Shown one piece after another: positions 17,805 through 26,542 of a stretch of DNA of 64,000 bases. Each line of letters begins with the position of its first letter. Within the stretch, counting starts at the first letter, position 1. The notes below the pieces were generated by a model. It saw only the letters and a list, made by a program, of their open reading frames with translations. It did no database searches and was not told where the DNA came from. The position numbers and the translations under genes are program-made. Origin of the DNA: Catenuloplanes niger (GTDB lineage Bacteria; Actinomycetota; Actinomycetes; Mycobacteriales; Micromonosporaceae); contig NZ_JAVDYC010000001.1 in assembly GCF_031458255.1 (NCBI RefSeq), positions 6,147,001 through 6,211,000 on the forward strand, written 5' to 3'.

Positions 17805-18725
17805 ATGAGCCAGACGTACGGCCGCAGCCCGCTCTGGGAGCGTTACAACGACACCCAGGTCACCAAGGAGGCCGTCGCCGAGCTGGCCGGCTTCAAGTCC
17901 GGCGACGTCAACTTCAAGCTGGCGCTCTGGGACCCCCGGGTCAACGGCGTGCGCTACCTGAAGACGCTGGTCTTCAACCTCGCGGCCGGTCTCAGCCCGG
18001 CGAACTGGGCCCGCCTGCGCCGGATCGCGCACCGCGACGTCGGCGACCCGTTCTCGATCACCTACGACGGCGAGCCGGTCTGCCTGGACTACCTGCAGGC
18101 CGTGCTGGAGCTGGAGTTCATCGAGAGCCGGCTGGAGCTCGCCGGTGCCCGCGTCCTGGAGATCGGCGCCGGCTACGGCCGGACCTGCCACGCGATGCTG
18201 TCCAATCACGACGTCGCCGCGTACCACATCGTCGACCTGGAGAACTCGCTCGACCTGGCCCGCCGCTACCTCGCCGCGGTGCTGACCGCGGAGCAGCTCG
18301 ACCGGGTGCACTTCCACGGCGTGTCGGAGGCGGAGGACGGTGGGGCGCTGCGCGCGCTCCGCTTCGACCTGGCCGTCAACATCGACTCGTTCGCGGAGAT
18401 GACGCCCGGGACCGTGCGCGCCTACCTGGACCTGATCGACGGCCACGCCGCTCACCTCTACGTCAACAACCCGGTCGGCAAGTACCTGGACAAGAGCCTG
18501 GACGGGCACTCCCAGGGCGACGAGGTGGTCGAGCTGGCGCTGCGGACCGGGCTGCTGCGCGACATCGTGGACATCCACGACAACCGCGCCGTGGCGGCGC
18601 AGTCCCGCCGGTTCCTCGACGCCTACCGTCCCGGTCCCGGCTGGACGCTGCTCGCCGACGCGAGGACCGTGCCGTGGAGCTTCTATTGGCAGGCGCTCTA
18701 CCGGTCCGGGGCCTCCGGGCGATGA
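17805..18725 (+). CDS. Putative sugar O-methyltransferase (NanM-like)
   Basis: A 306-residue methyltransferase of the putative-sugar-O-methyltransferase family: a long N-terminal part, then VLEIGAGYGRTCHAML (about 120-135), YHIVDLENSLDLARRY and DLAVNIDSFAEMTPG. ATG 17805 lies shortly after GGGGAG. The next gene overlaps by 4 nt (ATGA), tying this step to deoxysugar reduction; it may put the 4-O-methyl on the nitrosugar, but that is only a context guess. Confidence 0.75.
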   Translation: MSQTYGRSPLWERYNDTQVTKEAVAELAGFKSGDVNFKLALWDPRVNGVRYLKTLVFNLAAGLSPANWARLRRIAHRDVGDPFSITYDGEPVCLDYLQAVLELEFIESRLELAGARVLEIGAGYGRTCHAMLSNHDVAAYHIVDLENSLDLARRYLAAVLTAEQLDRVHFHGVSEAEDGGALRALRFDLAVNIDSFAEMTPGTVRAYLDLIDGHAAHLYVNNPVGKYLDKSLDGHSQGDEVVELALRTGLLRDIVDIHDNRAVAAQSRRFLDAYRPGPGWTLLADARTVPWSFYWQALYRSGASGR

Positions 18726-19732
18726 CGGACCGGCCACTGGTCGCGGTGCTCGGCGCCGCCGGTTTCGTGGGCTCCGCCGTGCTGTCCGCGCTGGCCGACC
18801 GCCCGGTCACGGTGCGCGCGGTGTCCCGCCGGCCCAGCACGATCCCGGCCGCCGGGGTCGCGACGTTCGAGCCGGTCACCGCGGATCTCACCGCGGCCGG
18901 CGCGGTCGCGGACGCGGTGGACGGTGCGCACGCCGTGATCAACCTGGTGCTCGACACCGCCGGGTGGCGCGGCGCGGACGGCGGCGGCGCGGCCGAGCGG
19001 GTGATCGTGGGCGTGGTCCGAGACCTGGTCGACGCCGCGGCGCGGTGCCGGAGCGGCGCGCCGGTGATCGTTTTCGCCGGTTCGGCGTCGCAGGTGGGCC
19101 GGGCCGGTCGGCTGCCGGTCGACGGTACCGAGCCGGACCACCCGGAGACCGCGTACGACCGGCAGAAACTGGCCGCCGAGACGCTGCTCGAACGGGCCAG
19201 CGCCGACGGTACGGTGCGCGGCGTCACGCTGCGCCTGCCCACCGTCTTCGGGGCGGCCCGGCCGGGCGGCGGCGCCGACCGCGGCGTCGTGTCGACCATG
19301 ATCCGTCGCGCGTTCGCCGGTGAGCCGCTGACCATGTGGCACGACGGCACCGTACGGCGGGAGCTGCTGCACGTCGACGACGTGGCGGCCGCGTTCGTCG
19401 CCGCGCTCGGCCACGCGGACGCGCTCGCCGGCCGGCACTGGCCGCTCGGCGACCGGCACGGCGAACCGGTCGGCGATCTGTTCCGGACGATCGCGGCGCT
19501 GGTCGCGGCGGAGACCGGGCGCCCGCCGGTGCCGGTCGTCTCCGTCCCGCCACCGGCCGCCGCCCGGCCGAGCGACTTCCACAGCATGGTGGTCGACGCG
19601 TCCGCCTTCACCGCCGTGACCGGCTGGCGTCCCCGGGTGAGCCTCGGTGAAGGGCTACGCCGCACCGTGCGGGCGCTTGGCCGGGCAGAAGCCGGCCTCG
19701 ATCTCGGCGCAGGTCTCGTACCGGGGGAGTAG
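18722..19732 (+). CDS. NDP-4-keto-deoxyhexose 4-ketoreductase (SDR)
   Basis: A 336-residue extended SDR. NAD(P) fold VAVLGAAGFVGSAVLSAL, catalytic Tyr/Lys in TAYDRQKLAAE, and LRLPTVFG. The opening is typical of EryBIV/TylCIV-type 4-ketoreductases that finish NDP-deoxysugars. It starts inside the previous stop (ATGA). Its last 78 nt overlap, on the opposite strand, the end of the epimerase gene, which is unusual. Reduction of the 4-keto group of the nitrosugar or another deoxysugar is the likely role. Confidence 0.82.
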   Translation: MTDRPLVAVLGAAGFVGSAVLSALADRPVTVRAVSRRPSTIPAAGVATFEPVTADLTAAGAVADAVDGAHAVINLVLDTAGWRGADGGGAAERVIVGVVRDLVDAAARCRSGAPVIVFAGSASQVGRAGRLPVDGTEPDHPETAYDRQKLAAETLLERASADGTVRGVTLRLPTVFGAARPGGGADRGVVSTMIRRAFAGEPLTMWHDGTVRRELLHVDDVAAAFVAALGHADALAGRHWPLGDRHGEPVGDLFRTIAALVAAETGRPPVPVVSVPPPAAARPSDFHSMVVDASAFTAVTGWRPRVSLGEGLRRTVRALGRAEAGLDLGAGLVPGE

Positions 19733-20296
19733 GCCGGCCGCCCGGGCCTCCGCGAAGGTGACCGCGGTCCGGTCCCGCTCGGACAGGATCGGCGTGATGT
19801 CCGCCGGGACGGGCAGGCCCAGCGCGGGGTCGAGCGGGGCGAGCGCCCGCTCGTTCTCGAACACGTACTCCGTGGAGAGGATGTACGACATCACCGTGTC
19901 GTCCTCCAGCGCCACGAACATGTGCGCGACCCCGGTCGGCAGGTACACCGATCTGAAGTCGCGGGAGTCGAGCACCACGCTGTCCCAGCGCCCGAAGGTG
20001 GGCGAGCCGACCCGGACGTCGAGCACCAGGTCGAGCACCCGGCCGTGCGGGCAGGAGACGAACTTCGCCGTCCCGGGCGGCGTCGCCGTGTAGTGCAGTC
20101 CGCGGACGACGCCCCGGCGGGAGACGCTGTAACTGGTCTGCGCCACCGGGAACAGGGGATACCCGAGCGTCTCGATGAAGGTCGAGTCCAGGTACGGGGA
20201 GAGGAAGACCCCCCGCGCGTCCGGGAAGACGCGCGGGGTGAAGACGTACGATCCTTCGACGGCCAGCTCCGCTGCGGTGTGCACGGGCGCGCTCAC
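19655..20296 (-). CDS. dTDP-4-dehydrorhamnose 3,5-epimerase-family protein
   Basis: A 213-residue RmlC-family cupin. The catalytic region reads RGVVRGLHYTATPPGTAKFV, followed by DVRVGSPTFGRWDSVVLDS and VAHMFVALEDDTVMSYI. GTG at 20296 overlaps the C-methyltransferase stop (GTGA). In nitrosugar pathways this enzyme inverts C5 (and possibly C3) to give the L-sugar, consistent with an L-evernitrose-type product. The gene end overlaps the convergent ketoreductase by 78 nt. Confidence 0.87.
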   Translation of the reverse strand: MSAPVHTAAELAVEGSYVFTPRVFPDARGVFLSPYLDSTFIETLGYPLFPVAQTSYSVSRRGVVRGLHYTATPPGTAKFVSCPHGRVLDLVLDVRVGSPTFGRWDSVVLDSRDFRSVYLPTGVAHMFVALEDDTVMSYILSTEYVFENERALAPLDPALGLPVPADITPILSERDRTAVTFAEARAAGLLPRYETCAEIEAGFCPAKRPHGAA

Positions 20297-21534
20297 TTCC
20301 GCACGTGCACGTGCGGAACGTACTGGATCCATGCCCCGCCGGCCTGACGGAACGCCTGCTCCTTGGCCATGATCTCGTCGGCGTGGTTCCAGGCGAACAG
20401 CAGCGCGTAGTCCACCTCGGCGTCCGCGAACTCGTCCGCCGGCCGCACCGGGATGTGCGTACCGGGGGTCAGGCGGCCCTGCTTGGCCGGCGTCGTGTCG
20501 TACACGCAGGAGACCAGGTCCGGGCCGATGCCGCAGAGGTTCGTCACGGTCGCGCTCTTCGCGGTCGCGCCGTACCCGGCCACCCGCCGTCCCTCGGCCC
20601 GCAGCCGTTCGAGCAGTGCCCGCAGGTCGTCGCGGATCCGGCCGACCTCGGTGGCGAACCGGTCCAGCCGGGCGAGCGTGGTGACCCCGGTCGCGTCCTC
20701 CTCCGCGATCAGCGCGGCGACCCGGTCCGCCGGGCGGCGCGCACCCGCGCGGGCCAGCGTGTACCGGACCTCGCCGCCGTGCACGGGCAGCCGCTCCACG
20801 TCGACCAGCTCGAAGCCGGACGACGCGGCCATCGCCCGTACCGAACGCGCGGAGAAGAGGAAGAAGTGCTCGTCGTAGATCTGGTCGAACGACGTCTTCG
20901 CCAGGATGTCGCCCAGGTACGGGTCCTCGAAGACGAAGACACCGTCCGGCGCCAGCAGCGCGTCCACGCCCCGCAGGATCGAGTGCAGGTAGGGGATGTG
21001 GCAGATGGTGTTCGCCGCGTAGATCACGTCGGCCGGGCCGTCGCTGTCCCGGACCGCCCGCGCGGTGGACTCCTCGAAGAAGTCGCCGCGCACCCGCAGG
21101 CCCGCCGCGCGCGCGGCCGCCGCGACCTTGCCCGACGGTTCGAAGCCCAGGTGCCGGACGCCGGCCTCGTGCACGGTCCGCAGCATCACCCCGTCGTTGC
21201 AGCCGATCTCGACCACGAACGGGTCCGGGCCGGTGGCCTCCGTCTCCAGCAGCCGCCGCGCGGTGTCCGCGAAGTGCTTCTGCATGACCGCGGAGCCGGA
21301 CGAGTAGTAGGGGTAGTCCTCGTGGAACATCCGCTCCCGTGGCACCTCGTGCATCAGCTGCACCATGGTGCACGACTCGCAGGTGCCGACCGCGAGGTCG
21401 AAGAAGTACTCCGGCTCGGTCTCCGACCCGGTCCGGAAGCGGTCGGACAGTGGCTGCCGGCCGAGGTCGAGGAACTGTACGACGGTGCCGCCGCAGACCC
21501 GGCAGGTGCCTCGTGGCCGTACTGGGTTGGTCAT
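20293..21534 (-). CDS. NDP-hexose C-3 methyltransferase (TylCIII/EryBIII-like)
   Basis: A 413-residue enzyme of the usual length. N-terminal zinc-type cysteines in CRVCGG (11-16) and GTCESCTMVQLMHE, LDLGRQPLSDRF, SAM motif VVEIGCNDGVMLRTV (about 107), and the C-terminal VAGYGATAKSATV domain typical of this family. ATG 21534 is 8 nt after GGAGGAG. It installs the C-methyl branch on a 3-keto-deoxysugar. Together with the aminotransferase and nitrososynthase it defines a 3-C-methyl-3-amino/nitro sugar. Confidence 0.9.
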   Translation of the reverse strand: MTNPVRPRGTCRVCGGTVVQFLDLGRQPLSDRFRTGSETEPEYFFDLAVGTCESCTMVQLMHEVPRERMFHEDYPYYSSGSAVMQKHFADTARRLLETEATGPDPFVVEIGCNDGVMLRTVHEAGVRHLGFEPSGKVAAAARAAGLRVRGDFFEESTARAVRDSDGPADVIYAANTICHIPYLHSILRGVDALLAPDGVFVFEDPYLGDILAKTSFDQIYDEHFFLFSARSVRAMAASSGFELVDVERLPVHGGEVRYTLARAGARRPADRVAALIAEEDATGVTTLARLDRFATEVGRIRDDLRALLERLRAEGRRVAGYGATAKSATVTNLCGIGPDLVSCVYDTTPAKQGRLTPGTHIPVRPADEFADAEVDYALLFAWNHADEIMAKEQAFRQAGGAWIQYVPHVHVRK

Positions 21535-21560
21535 CGGTGGTTCTCCTCCAGTGCGGTGGC

Positions 21561-22682
21561 TCAGAGTGCCGTCAGTACGTCGCGCAACGCGCCGATCACC
21601 GTGTCCTGCACGTCGACCGGCAGCGACGGGTACATCGGCAGAGAGAAGATCTCGCCGGCCAGCCGCTCGGTGACCGGCAGCGACCCGGCGGCGTAGCCGA
21701 GCTTCGAGAAGCCGGTCATGGTGTGCACCGGCCACGGATAGCTGATGTTGAGGGTGATCCCGCGCCGGCTCAGCTGGGCCATGATGGTGTCCCGCTGCGG
21801 ATGGCGGACGACGTAGAGGTAGTAGACGTGGTCGTTGCCGTCGGCGAGCGCGGGCAGGACCAGCCCGGTCGCGGCCGCCACGTCGGCCAGCCCCGCGGCG
21901 TAGCGCTCGGCCACCGCGCGGCGCCCGGCGATGTACTCGTCGAGCCGACCCAGCTTGCGCCGGAGGATCTCCGCCTGCACCTCGTCCAGCCGGCTGTTGT
22001 GGCCGGGCGTCTGCACGACGTAGTAGACGTCCTCCATGCCGTAGTAGCGCAGCCGGCGCAGCTCCCGGTCCACGGCCTCGCCGTGGGTGAGCACCGCGCC
22101 GCCGTCGCCGTACGCGCCGAGCACCTTGGTGGGGTAGAAGGAGAAGGCGGACGCGTCACCCATCGTCCCGGCGAGCCGTCCCCGGTGCCGGGCGCCGTGC
22201 GACTGCGCGCAGTCCTCCAGCACCAGCAGCCCGTGCTCGCGCGCCAGCCGTTCCAGCGGCGCCATCTCCACGCACTGCCCGTACAGGTGGACCGGGAGCA
22301 GTGCCCTGGTCGCCGGCGTGATCGCGTCGGCCACCCGGGCGGTGTCCATCAGGTAGTCGTCCGCGCGGACGTCGACGAAGACCGGGGTGGCGCCGACCGC
22401 GTCGATCGCGAGGACCGTCGGTGCCGCCGTGTTGGCGACCGTGATCACCTCGTCGCCGGGCCCCACACCGAGCGCCTGCAGCGCGAGCTTGATCGCGTTC
22501 GTCCCGTTGTCCACCGTGACGCAGTGCGGCACGCCGTGGTAGCCGGCGAACTCGCTCTCGAAGCCGCGCACGCTGCGCCCGAGCACCAGGTTGCCGGACT
22601 CGAAGACCGTCTCCACCGCGTCGAGCAGGTCGGTGCGCTCCTTCTCGTACTCCGGCAGGTAGTCCCACACTCGGATGGTCAT
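21561..22682 (-). CDS. DegT/DnrJ/EryC1-family sugar 3-aminotransferase
   Basis: A 373-residue PLP enzyme. [18 protein letters not shown] binds the cofactor phosphate, [11 protein letters not shown] holds the pyridine-N Asp, and the Schiff-base lysine is in [16 protein letters not shown] (about Lys185). ATG 22682 is 11 nt from the nitrososynthase stop. It transaminates a 3-keto sugar, giving the amine that the nitrososynthase oxidises. Confidence 0.9.
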   Translation of the reverse strand: MTIRVWDYLPEYEKERTDLLDAVETVFESGNLVLGRSVRGFESEFAGYHGVPHCVTVDNGTNAIKLALQALGVGPGDEVITVANTAAPTVLAIDAVGATPVFVDVRADDYLMDTARVADAITPATRALLPVHLYGQCVEMAPLERLAREHGLLVLEDCAQSHGARHRGRLAGTMGDASAFSFYPTKVLGAYGDGGAVLTHGEAVDRELRRLRYYGMEDVYYVVQTPGHNSRLDEVQAEILRRKLGRLDEYIAGRRAVAERYAAGLADVAAATGLVLPALADGNDHVYYLYVVRHPQRDTIMAQLSRRGITLNISYPWPVHTMTGFSKLGYAAGSLPVTERLAGEIFSLPMYPSLPVDVQDTVIGALRDVLTAL

Positions 22683-22693
22683 GTTCGCCCTTC

Positions 22694-23959
22694 TCATGCC
22701 GGGGTTCGGGAGCGGAGCGCGCGCACGCTCATGTAGTCGTTGTCCCGGTCGGCACCCAGCGCCTGGCCGCTCAGGTACTCGACACCGTCCACATAGCTGT
22801 ACGGCTGCATGAAGCCGCCGGCCCGGACGTCGCGGTAGAGGCGCGCCAGCGGGTGCTGCCCGGCGTACGCCTGCCCTCCGGCCAGCGACAGGCAGTCGTC
22901 GACGATCGCCGGGGCCAGCTGATTGACGGTCATCTTGGCGTACTGGAACGGGGTCATCATCCCGCGCCCACGCTCGTCGAGGTCGCCGCTGAGGTCGGCG
23001 GAGAGCGTATCCGCGTTGATCAGCGCGGTTCCCGCGACGGCGCGGAGCGTATAGAGCCGGGTGTCGATGCCGGCCACCAGCGTGCGAACCCCGGCCGGCG
23101 GCTCCGACCGGCGGCGCGCGCACATCTCCACGGCGATGTCCCGCGCGGCCTGCGCGACACCCGCGTAGATGCCCAGCATGGTGATCGAGCTGACGGTCTG
23201 CCCGGCGAGGACGGCGTCCCGGCGCGCACCGGCCGGACCGCGCTCCAGGACGTCGTCGGCGGCGACCGGGCAGTCGTGGAAGCTGACGTCGAGCGTGCCG
23301 GACGCCCGCATGCCGAGACCGTCCCAGTGCTCGGCCACGCTCAGCCCGGGTGTGTCGCGGTGCACCACGGGAACGGCCAGCAGCACGGTGCCGTCGGCCG
23401 CCCGGCGCTGGGCGTGCACGAAGAAGTGGGTGCCGACCGGCGCCATGCTGACCAGGATCTTGCGGCCGTTGAGCAGCCAGCCGCCGGCACCGTCCGCGGT
23501 CAGCTCGGTGACGACGCCCGGCGCGTCCTTCAGGCCGCCGCAGACCGCGGCCTCCCCGGTCGCCATGGCGCGCAGCAACCGCTCGGCCAGCGCCCGCACC
23601 GGCGGGGTGCCGTGCTGCCACTCGTAGGTCAGCGTGAGCCCGCGGCTGAGCTGGACGTGCAGGGCCAGCGCGGTCGAGGCGTCCGCCTCGGCCAGCCGCA
23701 TCAGGGCCACGGCCACGTCGTACAGCCGGTCGACGCCGAGGCCGCCGAGCTCGGCGGGCACGGTCGCGCCCATCAGGCCGAGCTTGGCGAACTGCCCGAA
23801 CACCTCCACCGGGAACGTGCTGTCCCGGTCGTTGTCCCCGGCCTCCGACCGGATCTGCGGGAGGACGCCGGTCAGCAGGCCGAGCATGGTGTGGCCCGCC
23901 GGTGTGATCGGTGCCCGCAGGTCGCCCGCCACCGGCGAGTGCGCCGTTTCTTTAGCCAT
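22694..23959 (-). CDS. Flavin-dependent nitrososynthase (KijD3/EvdC/RubN8-like)
   Basis: A 421-residue acyl-CoA dehydrogenase-fold protein: [51 protein letters not shown], and C-terminal [20 protein letters not shown]. These segments match my memory of the amino-sugar N-oxygenases KijD3 and ORF36/EvdC rather than a fatty-acid enzyme, and the adjacent aminotransferase and C-methyltransferase agree. It would oxidise the C3 amine of a TDP-amino sugar to nitroso (then nitro), as in evernitrose or kijanose. First gene of its operon; ATG preceded by GGAAG. Confidence 0.88.
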   Translation of the reverse strand: MAKETAHSPVAGDLRAPITPAGHTMLGLLTGVLPQIRSEAGDNDRDSTFPVEVFGQFAKLGLMGATVPAELGGLGVDRLYDVAVALMRLAEADASTALALHVQLSRGLTLTYEWQHGTPPVRALAERLLRAMATGEAAVCGGLKDAPGVVTELTADGAGGWLLNGRKILVSMAPVGTHFFVHAQRRAADGTVLLAVPVVHRDTPGLSVAEHWDGLGMRASGTLDVSFHDCPVAADDVLERGPAGARRDAVLAGQTVSSITMLGIYAGVAQAARDIAVEMCARRRSEPPAGVRTLVAGIDTRLYTLRAVAGTALINADTLSADLSGDLDERGRGMMTPFQYAKMTVNQLAPAIVDDCLSLAGGQAYAGQHPLARLYRDVRAGGFMQPYSYVDGVEYLSGQALGADRDNDYMSVRALRSRTPA

Positions 23960-24118
23960 CGCCCGCTTCCGTTCGCGCTATTCCGGTCCACGTCACGTAC
24001 GCGTTACCGAAGCCGCCATTGCGCGGCCGGGCATTCGGGAACGGCATCGACACACAGTGGACCGTAAATGGGTGTGTGCCGGCCAGCGTAACGCCGCACA
24101 GTGGACGTGGCGGGGAAG

Positions 24119-24134
24119 TCTAGGCGTATCACTC
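24119..24134 (+). promoter_or_regulatory. Recurrent TCTAG-type 16-bp motif, copy 4
   Basis: TCTAGGCGTATCACTC matches the 17735 copy at 12 of 16 bases. It is upstream of the nitrososynthase on one side and 39 nt from the left end of the IS-like element on the other. If the element is removed, the motif lies about 104 nt before the glycosyltransferase at 25373. Confidence 0.42.
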
Positions 24135-24173
24135 GAGCTTTATTCGCGACCCTTTCCGGTCGGTACCGGACAT

Positions 24174-25308
24174 CGCTTCCTTAAGGCTGCGTCGTGAGCG
24201 GGGCCAGCGCCTGATAGAGGCAGAGCAGCGCCCAGATCTCCTGCCGGACGCCGTCGGGGCTCTGCGAACGGGCCGGCACGGTGGTGCCGCGCGGCCCGGG
24301 CCGCACCGCGTCGAGCACCCGCTCCGCACGCCAGCGGCCGTGCCGCACCGCCGCGAACTCCGCGGCCGGCCGGGCCCGCGCGTCGAGCAGCGTGGTGACC
24401 AGGCGGACCGGTTCCCGCTCGATCACACGCACGGTGACCGGCTCGCCGTCGCCGGGCCGCGGCGGACGCAGAACCGACAGGTAGCTGCCGTCGGGCAGGC
24501 GCTCCCCGACCGGCAGGACGATCGCGTCACCGGCGTGCCACGCCAGCTCGGCCCCGGTCGCGACGGCGGCGCGCCACAGCCGCCAGGACAGCACGTCCGG
24601 GCCCGCGAGCACGAGCATGCCCGGGCCGAACGAGCCGAGCAGCCGGTCCGCGAGCTCGGCCGGCCCGGTCCGGTCACCGTCGAAACCGGCGTTCAGCAGG
24701 GCTCCGGTGCCGCAGTCCGCGTGCGCCAGCAGCCGGACCCGCGGGTTCGCGGCCGGCCCCGCGCCGGCCGGCGGGGCGCCGAACCCGGCCCGGTTGGCCG
24801 GGCTGCCGGGCACCTCGACCATGGCGCCGTCGACGGCGGTCAACCGCAGCCCGTGCCACCGCGCGCCCGGCGTTCGCGGCCCGGTGGCCGGGTCGGCGGC
24901 CGCGGCGAACAGCAACCGCAACGGCTCGCTGCCCAGCCGCGCCCGGGCCTTCGCGATCGAGCCGGACCAGGCCGTGTCCGCGGTGTCCGGCCCCGTGCCC
25001 GACCAGTGCAACCCGTCGGTCAGCCGGAGCAGCACGTCCTCGTAGCCGTGGTCGCGCCACAGCCACATCGCCATGGTGAGGTAGACGGTGAGCCGCGCGG
25101 GCAGCGCCCGTCTCCGCCGCTCCCGCGCGCCCGCGGCGTCGATCACCCGATCCACCAGCGCCGGCGGGAACCGCGTGACCAGCACGCCGATCGCCACCCG
25201 GTCCGGCACCGTGCCCCGCGCCGCCCGGCTGTCCCGCGCGGCCCGGCCGTACCGCTTCTCTCCGGCCACAGCGGACGATCCTAGACCGGGGGTACGCCTA
25301 AGGAAGCG
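24174..25308. mobile_element. Decayed IS4-like insertion element
   Basis: The ends are near-perfect inverted repeats: CGCTTCCTTAAGGC at 24174-24187 and GCCTAAGGAAGCG at 25296-25308 (one base shorter). Between them is a single IS4-type transposase-like frame that fills the element. I see no obvious target-site duplication in the flanks. It lies inside the cluster between the nitrosugar operon and a glycosyltransferase gene. Confidence 0.68.
24181..25269 (-). pseudogene. IS4-family transposase, probably inactive
   Basis: A 362-residue open frame with the IS4 N-terminal domain (ARLTVYLTMAMWLWRDHGYE) and an RNase-H-like core. The first catalytic Asp survives (LTAVDGAMVEVP) and a Glu remains in RWRAERVLDAV, but the second Asp site, normally ADRGF, reads AGPDVLSW, and the YREK Tyr and Lys are changed. 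The protein stops soon after VRQEIWALLCLYQ, earlier than usual, with its stop codon inside the left inverted repeat. The reading frame is intact, so recent decay or a domesticated function are both possible. Confidence 0.68.
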
Positions 25309-25372
25309 TGATCACGCCTGTGTCGTCGACTCGGATCGATATACATTCGGCCGACACGGCACGGAGGTTCTC

Positions 25373-26542
25373 GTGAAGATTCTGTTTATCGCAGGGCCGA
25401 CGAAGTCCAGCCTATTCGGGCTGGCACCACTCGCGATCGCCGCCCGCACCGGTGGCCATCGCGTCGTCATGGCCTCCACCGCGGAGGTCGTGCCGACCGC
25501 GCTCGGCATCGGCCTGCCGGCCTTCCCGATGACACCGTTGTCGTTCACCCACCTGATGACGGTGGGCCGGGACGGCGAGTCCCTGCGGATCCCGGCGGAC
25601 GAGGCGGAACTGAGCACGTTCGTCGGCCACATGTTCGGGCGGCTCACCGCCGCCGGGCTGCCCGCGCTGCGGGACCTGGCGACGGGCTGGCGCCCGGATC
25701 TGATCGTCGGCGGCCCGCATGCCTACGCCGCACCGCTGCTCGCCGCGGAGTTCGGCGTGCCCAGCGTGCGTCACCTGCTCACCGGCAACACCATCGACCG
25801 CGAGGGTACGCATCCGGGCGTGGACGATGAGCTGCGGCCCGAACTGGCCGGCCTCGGCCTCGACCGGGTCCCCGGCTTCGACCTGGCGATCGACATCTTC
25901 CCGGCGAGCACCCGGATCGACGCGGTGACACCCGGCCAGCCGGTGTGCCCGATGCAGTGGATCCCGACGAACCAGCAGGGCCCGGCGGAACCGTGGATGC
26001 TGACCCGCGGCGCGCGCCGTCGCGTCCTCGTCACGGCCGGCAGCCTGGTGACCCGGACGCACAACTTCGCGTTCCTGAGCGGTCTGGCCCGCACGTTCGC
26101 CGCGCTCGACGTCGACCTGGTCATCGCCGCCCCGGAGGACGTCGGCGCCGCGCTGCGCGACGAGCCCGGCGTGCTGCACGCCGGCTGGGTCCCGCTGGAC
26201 CTGATCATGCCCACCTGTGACCTGATCGTGCACCACTCCGGCACGATGACGGCGCTGACCGCGCTGCACGCCGGTGTGCCGCAGCTCATCGTGCCGCAGG
26301 AGAGCCGGTTCATCGGCTGGGCGCAGAACCTCGCCGTCCTGGGGACCGCGATCACGCTGCGGCCCGGTGAGGCCGACCCGGAGCTGCTGGCCGGCGCCGG
26401 CAAGTCGCTGCTCACCGAGGCGTCGTACGCCGACGCGGCCGCCGCGCTCGCGGCGGAGATCGCCGGCATGCCGCTGCCCGGCGCGGTCGTCGGCGTGCTC
26501 GAGGACCTGGTGGCGAAGGGGTCGGCATGCGGGTCCTCGTGA
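25373..26542 (+). CDS. GT1-family glycosyltransferase (deoxysugar type)
   Basis: A 389-residue GT-B enzyme beginning VKILFIAGPTKSSLFGLAPL, with a donor domain containing LVTAGSLVTRTHN, HAGWVPLDLIMPTCDLIVHH and SGTMTALTALHAGVPQL. GTG 25373 follows GGAGG by 5 nt. Its 3' end overlaps the epimerase gene by 16 nt. The family transfers TDP-deoxysugars; it is a candidate for attaching the nitrosugar. The IS-like element ends only 64 nt upstream, so its native promoter may have been displaced. Confidence 0.83.
   Translation: MKILFIAGPTKSSLFGLAPLAIAARTGGHRVVMASTAEVVPTALGIGLPAFPMTPLSFTHLMTVGRDGESLRIPADEAELSTFVGHMFGRLTAAGLPALRDLATGWRPDLIVGGPHAYAAPLLAAEFGVPSVRHLLTGNTIDREGTHPGVDDELRPELAGLGLDRVPGFDLAIDIFPASTRIDAVTPGQPVCPMQWIPTNQQGPAEPWMLTRGARRRVLVTAGSLVTRTHNFAFLSGLARTFAALDVDLVIAAPEDVGAALRDEPGVLHAGWVPLDLIMPTCDLIVHHSGTMTALTALHAGVPQLIVPQESRFIGWAQNLAVLGTAITLRPGEADPELLAGAGKSLLTEASYADAAAALAAEIAGMPLPGAVVGVLEDLVAKGSACGSS

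Noticed and set aside
22694-23959. Ordinary acyl-CoA dehydrogenase of fatty-acid breakdown
   Set aside because: Its location with sugar aminotransferase and C-methyltransferase and its nitrososynthase-like segments argue against this.
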